Positions 11,930-23,241 of a stretch of 64,000 nt of DNA are shown in pieces. The DNA lies in contig CM061243.1 of NCBI GenBank assembly GCA_030848705.1, positions 9,201,044-9,265,043 on the forward strand, given 5' to 3'. The notes beneath the pieces were generated by a model. It ran no database searches. It had not been told where the DNA came from and saw only the letters and a program-made list of their open reading frames with translations. Numbering within the stretch: position 1 is the first letter of the stretch; each line of letters starts with the position of its first letter. Both the position numbers and the translations under genes were made by a program. This DNA is from Heracleum sosnowskyi. Its lineage: Eukaryota; Streptophyta; Magnoliopsida; Apiales; Apiaceae.

Positions 11930-12105
11930 GCACCGGAAATACCTCAAGGCCCAAACTTCTTGCAAAAGCCCAACAGGCCGAAATTCAGCACTATTTAACC
12001 TTGGAACTTAAATAATTTGAGAGTCTCTTGCTTGCGCTTTGAAGATCCGTCGGGTTTTATTTTTTGCTCGGGCGAACCAAAATACCCGAAATCAATCAAC
12101 TTCAG
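11930..12105 (+). promoter_or_regulatory. Probable promoter-proximal region and 5' UTR exon of the host gene
   Basis: Sequence turns from AT-rich to mixed composition with a CACTATTTAACCTTGG stretch and ends at a strong donor, AACTTCAG|GTAAGC (exon end 12105). The matching acceptor TTTCAG lies at 12828-12833, seven bases before the chosen ATG, so the first intron would be 12106-12833. No coding frame is evident in this exon. The transcript start is not defined. Confidence 0.5.
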
Positions 12106-12840
12106 GTAAGCTCCTTGTTTTCCCCAAATTCAATTTTATGTAATTGTAATAATTTCATACTTCTATTTAATTTCAATTTTATTACTGTAATTAAGTAGTA
12201 GCTGATTATATAATTTTTAATGAATTACTTGTATGATGTGTATAAATTCAAGTGTTACAAAGTGTTAGTTTTGCATTATCAAGCTCTTGCTTAGTAAAGT
12301 TTCACAAGTTAGCGTAGACATTTGATTTGCGAGGATAAATAGACTCTAGAAAACTCGAAAAGTCGAATAAGTTTGTAACTCTTGTTATACATTGTAATCA
12401 AGTTCTTGTATAGGCAAATGATTATATTACGATAATTTGAATGTCGAAATCTTTGATTTGGAGAGGAATGCCTATGGTTGAAGGAAGACTCGTGAGTTTC
12501 TGTGTCTATATAGCTATGGTGGGGTTCCATACTTCTTGGTGTCTATAGACCTTGGCTATGCGGGAGCTTTTTGCACTCGGTTCAATTTTTTTTGTTTTTA
12601 CTTAAATTCATATAAATTGTGTTTGTAGGTATAGCATTTTCTTATTTTTATTAATACATAATGTTAGTTTATTTGATGAGGTGGAATCCATATTTAGGAC
12701 CAACTTTAGTGAACCTGGAGTAATTTTTCATTCTATTTAGCTTGCCGTATTAGATGTTTGAATTTAAATGTGTCTTGTTTGGGAAATGTGCGTCCTCGAC
12801 TTGTAGCCTGAGTGGAAGATGTTGAAATTTCAGGCATATA

Positions 12841-15800
12841 ATGGTTCAATTGTACTTATCTGAACCTGCATGGAATGACATAGAGGATGATGCATCCGTG
12901 AAGCAGAGAATTTCTCTGTTGATCAAGTTGGAAATGATTATCTTATCATTGATGTCATCTGGAGGTCGATCTGAGGCTCGCTTATGGCTTTGCAACACTC
13001 TTTCGAGCATGACTTCTATCAGTCCCCACAACCAACAAGAGGTATTTGTGAAGTTATTAAGGTGCAAACCACGTAAGCTTGGCCTTGCATCTCAGCTATT
13101 GCAAATGATCTTTGAAAAGAGACCAAAAAGAGTTGGTGCTATCTTGGCCAAAAATAGTCACAGGCTAGAGAGTTTCTTCAGAGGTAAATTTGTTGGATTT
13201 TTTTTACTAATTTTCTTTTGAGACTTAAGCTAATTTTTAAATTTAATTCTGGTGTGAACTGCAAGTGAAATATGAAGAACAAATTTGATCTTGCTCGTTA
13301 ATTGTTATTAGGATTTGTGATGCTATCCAGTAAATTTGGGGTGTTGTTATTTTAGTATTGCTGTAATGTGCATTTGCCTTGTAATGCCTTTTGCAGCTTT
13401 CAAAAATCTGTGAAATTTAAGAATTTGCAAAATATTTAAAATTTGAAGAAATTAACATAATTTTCCAAAAGTGAACATCTCTTCAGAGGAACACCTCTCT
13501 ACTTTTAGAAGTAGGGGTAACGCTAACATCTCTTCTCCAAAGACCTACCTCCGAGTAGGACATAACTTGGCATGCTTGAGTTTTTACTTGGCATTTAGAA
13601 CTATCTTAATTTTGTTAAACCATTTAGGATATAAGTTTTTCTTGTTAATTTAAGTAAAAGCAGGGAGCTTAAAATTGTGACCTCAATATATTGACAAATA
13701 TTATTGATTATTGGTATTGAGAACTCTACTGATTCCGGTAAATTACTTATCTATATTTCTGCTGCTATTGACCCTACTATATTTCCGACTTGTATACCTA
13801 AATTATTTGTTCCCTCTATACTTACAAATATTTCTCATTAGGTGTTTTGCATCAATTTCTACTTTGGAGTTTGGACTATAGGGATGTCCCCATCGTCTCC
13901 TCTTTTTCTCTGTTTTGCGCTTAATATGCATATTAGCATCTCTACCTTGCATTTAGTGCAAGATTCATTTAGCCTTGTTATTGAACATGCAGGACATCCT
14001 GATCGTATTATGCAGTGGTTCTCCAGCTTTGCAGGGAGTGACGATTCGCAGCATAGAAAAGGTGCCAAGGCATTATCACAATTTGCTTTTGTAAATCGAG
14101 ATATCTGCTGGGAAGAGCTTGAATGGAAAGGAAAACACGGGCAATCACCTGCAGTGGTTGCCACAAAGCCTCATTATTTTCTTGATATTGATATTCAACA
14201 AACTGTTGAAAATTTTCTCGAGTATGTGCCAGAGTTTTGGTCATCCAGAGAGTTTGCTGAGTCACTAGAAGGTGGTGAAATTTTGTTCATGGATTCAAAA
14301 TTCTTTGTTCAGTTGTTTCTTGATTTGATGTACAAAGAGGACTTGAAAGAGATGTGGGAAGTTATAGATGAGTTTTTGATGGAGGAATCTTTTTCATCTT
14401 TATGTCAACACCTTCTTATTGTTCTTGAAGAGAAAGACTTGCTTCTTTTCCTGGAATTAAGCCGTAAATTTTTTAAGTTAAAGAAGGAACATATGACCAT
14501 TGGTACTTCATCTTATTGGTTTGAGATGATATTATCGAAGTTCAACATTTCTGACTCTCTGGATCAGTTACTTATGTTGAATGCTGTTGTGAATAAAGGG
14601 AGGCAGCTTGTGCGTCTAATCCGTGAAGAAGAGGCACATGAGGAGAAAATGCAAATCCAGGATATAGTGCTGCAGGTTTGTGTATCCTCATGCCATCCCA
14701 ATAGTTTGGCTCCACTTATGATAGAATGCTTTAAAACTAAATCCCTGAATTCAATTAAGTTGCTGGGGCTGCAGTCTTTTGCTCTTCACTACAGATTATT
14801 GGAGGAATCACAGACTAATGAATCATGGGAAATAATCTTTCGAAGCAACGGAATATCTTTTCGCAATTCCGAAAAGTATCCTTTATTAGATTCTATAGGA
14901 TTTTTAGAAGATATTGTATCTGATTCAGACGAAAGAACTTCAGTTGGAGTTAAACGCAGGAAGAAAGAAAAGCATAGAAAGAAAAGGAGAAAACATCTTG
15001 ATCAAGTTGAGAGCAATAATGATTTGTTTGATCTTGATTTTTCAAACAATAGTCCGAGTTTGTTATCCAAGTCAAGTAGCTGGTTGCTCTCTACAGATGG
15101 CTATTCTACTACATGGAACACTGTAAGTTGTATTCTTTTGTTTTCCCAAGTGATTTGTTATATGCTGTCTTTTGCTTTGTCTTTTTTGTCAAGCATATTT
15201 TCATGTGTTGTATTTACTAGTTAAGCTTGGGATCTTAGTAGTAATTTTAGCTTAAATTTTCAATTTTGCGTGGAAACATTTTTTTCATGAAAAGAACGTA
15301 TATGGATTGAAAAAGATTACAGCGTTCAAAAATATAGATGAGACTGTAATAAATATAAAGTTGTGAATGTGATAGCTTATTGTTTACTTTATGATGGGTG
15401 AGAACAAAACTGTCTAAGAAGACTCTGAACAACCTGTGGTTAGCCATTAGTGTGGTTTCACGACATTAATTTTACTAAGCCAGTCATGCTGAAACTTAGC
15501 ACTTTGTCACCCCTTGTGATCTTGCTCAGTCTGCCTTGACCACCTAGTTATGAGCCAAGAATGAAAGTAAGGCACACAAGACACTTAAAGGAAAAAACAA
15601 GTTTGCAAATGAGGCAGATTCTGGTTCCTGGACAAATATCTTCGTAGATACTTGCAAGGCCAAATATCCTCCTAGATATTTTCTTGGGATATTCTATATC
15701 CTAGCCTATCTTGAATAAAAGTATTTATGATGATTCTAGGAAGGTCCCAGTCCTGTAGTATTCAACAAGGTTACATGCTTTTTCATTATACTCTATGGTG

Positions 15801-16458
15801 TTTCAGAAGTCTGTATAAAGTTATTATACGAAAAGTGTCATTGGTTAATGGCCATGGTCATGGAGCTTGTCATTCAGTGCCCTGTGTCCTTGGCTCCGGC
15901 TCCTGGTCAGGAATAATTTTGGCAGGTTGATAGTGAGCTCTTAAGATCAGTCACTAATTAAATTTTTTCACTAGGTGGATCTACCAGAACACCTATCCAT
16001 GCATTGCTTTTCTACATGGATGAAATGGATTTTTGCAAAGTGGGATGTTGCAGTTTAATTGCTTCGGATTGGAATCCAGAGTCTAGCTCTCTTGTACAAC
16101 GGATATGTTTCTTTTCTCAATGATATGAAAGAGGTATGAACTGGTTGTCTTGGATATAAATGCCCTTTTCTTGTTCTGGTTTTTTCTTTCGTGATTTAAA
16201 TTAGGTTATTTAAGTATATCTAATTTTGACGCGCGAAGGAAAATGCCTTTGATATTTTGGCGTTCTTATAGTAGTGTTCCTTTGATAGTTTGAGCTTCTT
16301 ATAGTAGTGTTCTTGACACTCTGTGTTTTATTTGTTTTTTTTTTTTTCAGATATTGAAAACACTGGATTGGAGAAATCAAAGTTCGTTCCCGTCCAACGC
16401 AATCTTGGAAATCATATCAATGTATGCGCTACATGTATTTATGCATAATTCTAGATAG
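12841..16458 (+). CDS. Unrecognised intron-containing plant gene, probable nuclear protein, with in-frame stop
   Basis: Exons 12841-13183, 13993-15122, 15975-16133 and 16351-16458 join in frame by GT-AG introns. The ATG lies just inside exon 2, after an acceptor at 12833. Read to the first stop (TAA 16056-16058) the protein is 518 residues. It is helical and leucine-rich, with no recognised catalytic motif and no signal peptide or membrane span. A basic patch VKRRKKEKHRKKRRKH near residue 450 suggests nuclear or nucleolar targeting, and a conserved-looking tryptophan-rich tail (FSTWMKWIFAKW) lies just before the stop. After that TAA the same frame stays open for 25 codons to a donor at exact phase 0, then 35 more codons in the next exon to TAG. 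The TAA may therefore be a premature stop that removes about 60 residues. I do not recognise the family. Confidence 0.75.
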
Positions 16459-16994
16459 TTTTCTGTATTACAATAGACGGGTACCTATCAAGGCAAATAT
16501 TTTGTGATGATCGAGTATCAAATACTTATTTTGGTTAGTAAAGTGATGCCCAGCATTCCATTGCCCAAGGCCCAAGCCTTTAGCATGTATTAAGAGGCAA
16601 TGCAATCTTGGTTGTTTCTATGCTCTTAGACAATTAAATTGATAGCTAAAGGAGCTAAAATCTACTGATAATACATTATGTTGGCAATTGGAATAGAGGG
16701 GCACTGGCTGCCATGCCTACCTTATTATCTTCCTTTAAGGAATGTTCCCAGGATTGTACTTTGAGTACTTTTATTTGAATCAGTTGCTAAGAGCTTCACA
16801 GTAATGATGAAAAAATATAGAACTAAAAATGAGATACCTTGAACTGTTGACTGAACTAAACAAGTGGCCTTCACTTTATTCATAGAGGCCTGTAATTATA
16901 CTTGTGCATTAGGGTATCTTCTTCATTTGAATAATTTGGGTCCTTCAACGTATATACCTTGTGCAGATGCTGAAATGATAACCTTACCTTGCAG

Positions 16995-17125
16995 TCACTG
17001 ATATGTGCCCGGTCCCTAGTTCTCCTGCAAACTTTGAAAGTGAAGATGCTTTGATCCTCCGTGAGAACACTAAGATTGCGCTAAGGGCATGTGTGGAGGA
17101 GAGCTGGGACTGCAGAATGATCTAA
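16995..17125 (+). other. Candidate downstream coding exon
   Basis: After the acceptor CTTGCAG a frame is open for 42 codons from ACT GAT ATG to TAA at 17123. Its composition looks protein-like (PVPSSPANFESEDALILREN, ending SWDCRMI). It could be a last exon of the preceding gene through a splice I cannot place, a separate gene remnant, or chance. No phase-compatible donor was found in the 16351-16458 exon. Confidence 0.3.
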
Positions 17126-17796
17126 GAAAGATTATTGATATATATACTGTTGATACCTTTCGATTTTATGAAAGTTACTGATAGCTACGAGGACTAATAT
17201 CTGTTTGTTGCAATGCGTTGCTCAGGCGTGTGTACATTAAAATGTGTATAAATTTGCGCCTATACATAGATACATGAGTATGAACATACATCTTACATCT
17301 GATTCAACATTATCTCTGATGAATATAGTATAAGTTGTGAAGTGTGGTTACAATAATATCGTAAAACCTTCTTGGCCAGTCATTGATCCTCATCTCAGCC
17401 CTCCAATTTATACTTATAGAACCGCGTTCAAGGTTGCATATCACACACTTTCAGATTTTTGGATTGAAGAACTCATTGCAATATCTTTAACATAGGCAGG
17501 TAAGCATAACATACAAACTATTGATGATTAATTGGTGTACTCATAAAACGCTAATACTTTACCAATTTACTCGATTACAAACTTGGGCCTTGCCAGAAAC
17601 AATGAGCACATTTCTCCGGTCTAGAATCATTGATGACTTATTACTACCCCTTATTATTAATTTTTTTAATATTAATAAATTCCATTTAATTCGTACACAA
17701 AGTGGGGAGATAATTAAATTTTTTTCACAAACAAAAATGGGCATGCCAGATCATACTTCCTATATATCATTATACTTACTATATCTATCTATACTA
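17126..17796. other. Downstream intergenic sequence
   Basis: AT-rich sequence downstream of the host gene. The ORF at 17521-17811 is low-complexity and unsupported. A run of CTAT repeats (CTATCTATACTATCTATA, about 17784-17801) leads into the Helitron start. Nothing else is identified. Confidence 0.5.
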
Positions 17797-20123
17797 TCTA
17801 TACTAATATAATTAAACCGAAACATTGAAAGTTTCGGTTTTCGGTTAATTTTTGATTTTCGGTACTTTTTCTAATTAATAAATTAATAATATAATCAAAA
17901 TTCGGGAAAGTTTTATTCTACATTAATATTTCACTACATAAAAATCAAATAATATTGAAATCTAATAAAAAAATGAAAATGTGGGATATAATTTGTTTAA
18001 ATTTAGGATATACTGCTACAAATATACTTCTTTCTTTTTAGGATAACGAACGCTTTTTTCAAACAAAATTTACTCATTTTCCAAATATATCATTACAAAC
18101 TGAATCAATGGGACTATTCTAGGTTAAAAACTCTCTCTCTCTTTTCCTCAGCCGCATGAGAGTCCACCGCCGGTGACTCCGCCCCATTTCTTCATCTCCT
18201 CTTCCCCATCCATCCATCCATCCTCCGATCCTCCCCCCAATCTTTTATTCCCCCTTTGTTTTTCCAGTTTTCAATAAAAATCGAATCAAAGCCAAATATC
18301 TTAGAATTTATTTCTCAGATCTATCTTGGTTTTGAGTCCGAATCCCCAAATAAAAAATACCTTTAGATTCAAATTGTCCTCCTTAACATCATATCAAAAT
18401 TTGGTGTCATTCAGAGGTATTTGAATTTTTGGTTTTTCGTCTCGCCTTTTGGCGTGTGTCTCTCCTTTTGGAGTGTTTTTATGTATTTAGTTAATTATGT
18501 ATCTCTATGTTCGTGGTTGGATCTGCTGAGAATAATTTTGTTGATGTCTTGGGGGATCTGGAAGGACCGCATCGAAGTTAGGAAGGTGGAGATTATTGCA
18601 AGAGCTCACCACTCACAACCAAAGATGGTTCATCATATTTTGGAGGTTTTCACTTTCGGCATGTCTATAGCTGGTATCCGGCATGTAGATAGCTGGGGTG
18701 CTACTCATCCTTTGGGGGTTTCCATGTTCGGCAAGTCTATAGCTGGTATCCGGCATGTAGATAGCTGGAGTGAGGATTCTGAACACTGGGGTATCAACAG
18801 TTCTTATGTGATGTGGTCAATTGTGATAACGCTGTTTTCAGGGATTTTGGCGCAGTTTGGATCGCTTGAGATGTTTTCGAATTTGTTTTTAGCTTCAAGA
18901 ACTTTTATGTTCATCTTGTTAAACGATCAGAAAACAATTTATTTGTTTTTCAGCCTGGTCGTATTGACAGTCGGGGGTTTGTCCCGCTGTTTTATTGAGT
19001 TGTTTGATCGAGTAATATAATTCTATGCATTTCGTCAAAAAAAAAAAAAAAAAAAATATATCATTACAATTATCTTTAAATTAAAACATATTATCTTTTA
19101 TATTTGTTATCACTAAAATCTCTGTTTTCCAAAAATATGAAGTGCAATCCTTACTTATTTATTTTAAAAACCTATTTTAATACTCTATTTAATTAATAAT
19201 AAAATAATATAAAAATAGTAACTAGCTGATTGCCTTTTATAATTAAAAAAAAAATTCAAACAAAATCTACTCCTTTTCCAAAAATATCATGACAATTACC
19301 TTTAAATTAAAACATAATATTTTTTATATTTGTTATCACTAAAATCTCTATTTTCCAAAATTATGAGGTGCAATCCTTACTTATTTATTTTAAAATCTAT
19401 TTTAATACTCTATTTAATAAATAATAAAATAATATAAAAATAGTAACTAGCCGATTGTCTTTTATAATTAAAATATTTTTTTTCCTAACAAAATCTACTT
19501 TTTTTCCAAAAATATCACGGAAAATTACCTTTAAATTAAAATATATTACCTTTTATATTTGTTATCACTAAAATCTCTATTTTTCAAAAATATCAAGTAC
19601 AACCCTTACTTATATATTTTAAAACTTATTTTAATACTTTTAATTATTTAAAAAAACTTACCTATTTTAACAAGTGAACATATTTTTTTAACAAATACAA
19701 TTAATATAATTAAAACACATCTAAAAATATTATAGGTAGTTATTTTTTTTAATTAAAACATGTTAGCTTTCCTATTTGTCTTTATTAAAAAAACTTATTT
19801 ATTTTAACATGTCAACGTATTTTTTTAATAAATACAATTAATATAATTAAAACACTTCTAAAAATATCACGGGTAATTACTTTTTTTAATTAAAACATGT
19901 TAGATTTTCTATCTGTCCTTATTATTATTATTATTTTATTATAAAATAATATTAATAATACTTCAATTATCTTCTTTAGCCCCATTTGTATTTTTTAATA
20001 TTTTTTATGTTCCAATTAATATTTAAGTTTTTCATTTTATAATTTATCATATTAATTTTTACTTTTATTTTAATATTAAATTTGTTAGTTTATTATTTTT
20101 TACTTGCACGGGTTATAGACTAG
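17797..20123 (+). mobile_element. Non-autonomous Helitron
   Basis: The element starts TCTATACTAATATAATTAAA followed by CCGAAACATTGAAAG, a known form of plant Helitron 5' end. It ends CTTGCACGGGTTATAGACTAG and is followed by T, so it fits 5'-TC...CTAG-3' with A/T flanks. The 3' hairpin is weak. The interior holds tandem units of about 227 bp (for example from 19259 and 19485, marker TTTTCCAAAAATATCAYGRCAATTACCTTTAAATTAAAAC written in pieces: TTTTCCAAAAATATCA then ATTACCTTTAAATTAA). The element is interrupted by a retro-insertion at 18099-19056. No Rep/Helicase ORF is present. Confidence 0.75.
18099..19056 (+). mobile_element. Poly(A)-tailed non-LTR retro-insertion inside the Helitron
   Basis: The insert is flanked by a 13- to 16-bp target duplication AAATATATCATTACAA (18083-18098 and 19054-19069) and ends in 20 A residues (19037-19056). 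The body begins with a CT-rich, GC-richer leader. It contains one open frame (18421-19020, 199 codons, hydrophobic, no domain recognised) with a 72-bp internal duplication coding twice for SIAGIRHVDSW. The 3' end (GAGTTGTTTGATCGAGTAAT then TTTCGTC and poly A) resembles plant LINE tails. It is either a truncated or non-autonomous LINE or a processed transcript copy. The ORF lacks a good ATG and may be chance. Confidence 0.75.
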
Positions 20124-21083
20124 TATTATTAAAGTCGAAACTTTGAAAGTTTTGGTTTTCGATTTTCGGTTTTCAGTCGGTTTTCGGTCTTTTATTCTAT
20201 TTAATAAATAATAAAAAATAAAATAAAATAAGTAACTAGATAATTGTCTTTTATAATTAAAATATTTTTTTCCTAACAAAATCTACTACTTTTCCAAAAA
20301 TATCATGACAATTATCTTTAAATCAAAACATATTACCTTTTATATTTGTTATCACTAAAATCTCTATTTTCCAAAAATATGAGGTGCAATCCTTACTTAT
20401 TTATTTTAAAACCTATTTTAATACTCTATTTAATAAATAATAAAATAATATAAAAATAGTAACTAGCTGATTGCCTTTTATAATTAAAACATTTTTTCTA
20501 ACAAAATCTACTTCTTTTCCAAAAATATCACGGGCAATTACCTTTAAATTAAAAATATATTATCTTTTATATTTGTTATCACTAAAATCTCTATTTTTCA
20601 AAAATATCAAGTGGAACTCTTACTTATATATTTTAAAACCTATTTTAATATTTTTAATTATTTAAAAAAACTTACACATTTTAACAAATGAACGTATTTT
20701 TTTAACAAATACAATTAATATATTTAAAACACATCTAAAATATTATGGGCAATTATTTTGTTTTAATTAAAACATGTTCGTTTTTCTATTTGTCCTTATT
20801 AAAAAAAACTTACTTATTTTAACATGTCAGCGTATTTTTTTAATAAATACAATTAATATAATTAAAACACTTCTAAAAATATCACGGGCAATTACTTTTT
20901 TTAATTAAAACATGTTAGATTTTCTATTTATCCTTATTATTAATATTATTTTATTATAAAATAATATTAATAATACCCCATTTATCTTTCTCAGCCCCAT
21001 CTGTATTAATATTATTTTAATATTTTTTTATATCAATTTTTTTTGTTAATAATAATATAATTTGAAACAAGATTTTTTTTTTG
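20124..21083 (+). mobile_element. Second Helitron copy, head-to-tail, 3' end lost or diverged
   Basis: Directly after the first Helitron's CTAG the sequence TATTATTAAAGTCGAAAC and a GTTTTGGTTTTCG run restart the same 5' organisation. The same ~227-bp internal units follow (from about 20277 and 20506). The copy runs parallel to the first until about 21005 and then diverges. No terminal hairpin is seen before the Tat insertion at 21089. Confidence 0.6.
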
Positions 21084-21088
21084 AAACC

Positions 21089-21583
21089 TGTTGTGGATTA
21101 AAAAACGTACTTGTATATTAATTTCTAGGATTTATGAGTTTTTGAGCTTTAATGGCTGCACTTGTGTTTCGAGACTAAATCGGTCCTCACAAGATGCCTA
21201 CATATCTCAATTAATGCTGAGAATCAAGCCAAAGACGTAGTTCTGATTGTAGGATCAGGGTCCTTATATAGGCGTCTGGAGCCTAGTATTTATGGTATGT
21301 TTGGGAGTCTTAGCGAATAAGTCTCCTTTTTGATATTGGATAAACATCGTATTTCTTGCTGGAGAATTCGTTTCCTTGTTGATAAAGGCTATGACTCATT
21401 AATTGGGATTCTGGATCCTTCTTTGACCAATTTTCCATAATTTGGACTCTTTTCATGAGCTGTATATTTTCCCTATTTATTAATTATGAAATTAATAAAT
21501 AATCAGGGGTTTGGGCCTTAAATATTTGGTCTTTCCAAAGAAACAGCAATTATATTTCTATAATTACTTTTCTGTCGATATCA
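21089..21583 (-). repeat. 3' LTR of the Tat element
   Basis: 495 bp, TG...CA when read on either strand. On the minus strand it begins TGATATCGACAG after the polypurine tract. A TATA box CTATATAAGG is present on the minus strand near 21265. Confidence 0.95.
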
Positions 21584-21600
21584 TTTGCCCCCCAACTTCT
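21584..21600 (-). other. Polypurine tract of the Tat element
   Basis: On the minus strand AGAAGTTGGGGGGCAAA abuts the LTR start TGATATC. GGGGGGCAAATGATA is identical to the first Tat element. Confidence 0.9.
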
Positions 21601-21639
21601 GGGAAAATATCCTTGGGGTTTTCGTAGAAGTTATAACGT

Positions 21640-22690
21640 GTTTTTCCTCAAAATTTTCTATTTTAAGGACATTTCCGACCTCGAATTAGGTCATTTTCGA
21701 CCAGGAAACAGGTCTTTTTCGACCAGGAATTCGACCAGGATCTAGGTCTTTTTCGACCAGGAATTCGACCAGAATCTAGGTCTTTTTCGACCAGGAATTC
21801 GACCTCAACCTGTTGTGAGGTCAAAGTTTCGACCTCGACTTACAGGTCATTTTCGACCTCATGGTTTCGACCAGGATTTCATACTTTTTCGACCTCATTT
21901 CTGTGTGAGGTCGAATGTTTCGACCTTGATTTCCAAGTCATTTTCGACCTCGTGGCTTCGACCTCGAAGTCGTGCTTTTTCGACCTCAATCAGTTGTGAG
22001 GTCGAAGCTTTCGACCTCGATGTACATGCCATTTTCGACCTCGTGGCTTCGACCTCGATCCAACCTTTTTTCGACCTCGATTGGTCCCAGGTCGATGGTT
22101 TCGACCTCGAATTCTCGATCTTTTTCGACCTCGTTTCATCGTCTTCGATTTAGGGTCTTTTCGACCTCGATTTATGGTCTTTTCGACCTCGTTTCATCGA
22201 CCTCGATTTAGGGTCTTTTCGACCTCGATTTAGGGTCTTTTCGACCTTGATTTTGATTTCATTTGGGAGCGAGGTCGATGGATACGACCTCGATTTCTCA
22301 TGTATTTTCGACCTCAGTCGTACGACCTCGAACCTATATGTTTTCGACCTTGATTTGGTGCGAGGTCGAAGGGTTCGAGCTCAATTCTTAGGTCTTTTTC
22401 GACCTCGAGCCTTCGAACTCGATCTAAGGTCTTTTCGACCTCAAATCTTCTGATTTTTTGAACTTTTTTTGGTGCGAAGTCGATGGATACGACCTCAATT
22501 CTTCGTGTATTTTCGACTTCGAGCCTTCGATGTCGACCCAAGGTTTTTTCGACCTTGATTTAATTATTTTTCGATTTCATTTGGGAGTGAGGTCGATGGA
22601 TTCGACCTTGATTTTTCGTATGTTTTCGATTTCGATCGTGCGACTTCAACTTAAGGTTTTTTCGACCTCAAATTTACTATTTTTTGCCTT
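21640..22690. repeat. Degenerate TCGACC-rich short-period array
   Basis: Dozens of TTTTCGACCTCGA-like words occur at irregular spacing (roughly 15-45 bp), mixed with the inverse word GAGGTCGA. Several places pair as near-palindromes, for example GAGGTCGAAGC followed by TTTCGACCTC near 22006. Frames across it give short ORFs rich in FDLD or RPR repeats, which are by-products of the repeat. The array lies between the antisense gene's promoter and the 3' LTR. Confidence 0.9.
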
Positions 22691-22925
22691 GGCTTCTTTT
22701 CAATTTTCATTCTTTCTTGGGCCTTAACTAGCCCAATTTTAATTGGTCTTCAATTTATTCCAGCTTTGGGCCTTATTGGGCCTTATATTGTTTGGGCTTT
22801 GATTTTGCCCGAGCCTCGAATTATTTAGGCTTTGATTTATATAATCCATAAATGGATTTATGGGCCTTAACTGGCCATAGACGGTTGCCCTTTCCTTAAC
22901 CGGTTGGGTTCCCGGTCACTTTGAT

Positions 22926-23241
22926 TATAAAAGAGTGAGATTTCCATTTCACTCTTCACTTCATACTTCTCTCTTTCTAAAAATTTCTCTCTAGCCTCCA
23001 TAATTTTTCTCTCCTTATTCCGTAGTAAGGCGATTTCCGGCGAAGTTTTCCGGGATTATATTCCTTATTTTCTGGGTTCAATCTTCATCTTTTGAAGATT
23101 TTCTGGGTTCAATCTTCATCCCTCGAAGATTTTCTGGATTCAATCTTCATCCCTTGAAGATTTTTTGGGTTCCTATTTGAAGATTTGAAGATTCTGGGTT
23201 TTCTTTGAAGTTTTTCTGGGTTTTTTTCTGAAGTTTTGAAG
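22926..23241 (+). promoter_or_regulatory. Promoter and 5' leader of the antisense gene in the Tat element
   Basis: TATAAAA at 22926-22932 is followed about 30 bp later by a pyrimidine-rich leader (CACTTCATACTTCTCTCTTTC), as in plant promoters. From 23077 to 23200 a ~31-bp unit with TTCTGGGTTCAATCTTCATC and TTGAAGAT repeats about three times, each able to pair as ATCTTCA/TGAAGAT. The ATG is at 23242. Confidence 0.6.

Noticed and set aside
13842..13992. Upstream extension of the 13842-15224 frame
   Set aside because: The sequence before the acceptor at 13992 is intronic; the exon starts at 13993 where phase fits the previous exon.
21815..22727. ORFs rich in RPR, FDLD or STS repeats on both strands
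   Set aside because: All arise from the TCGACC array; there is no codon bias, and several frames are open at once because of the repeat.
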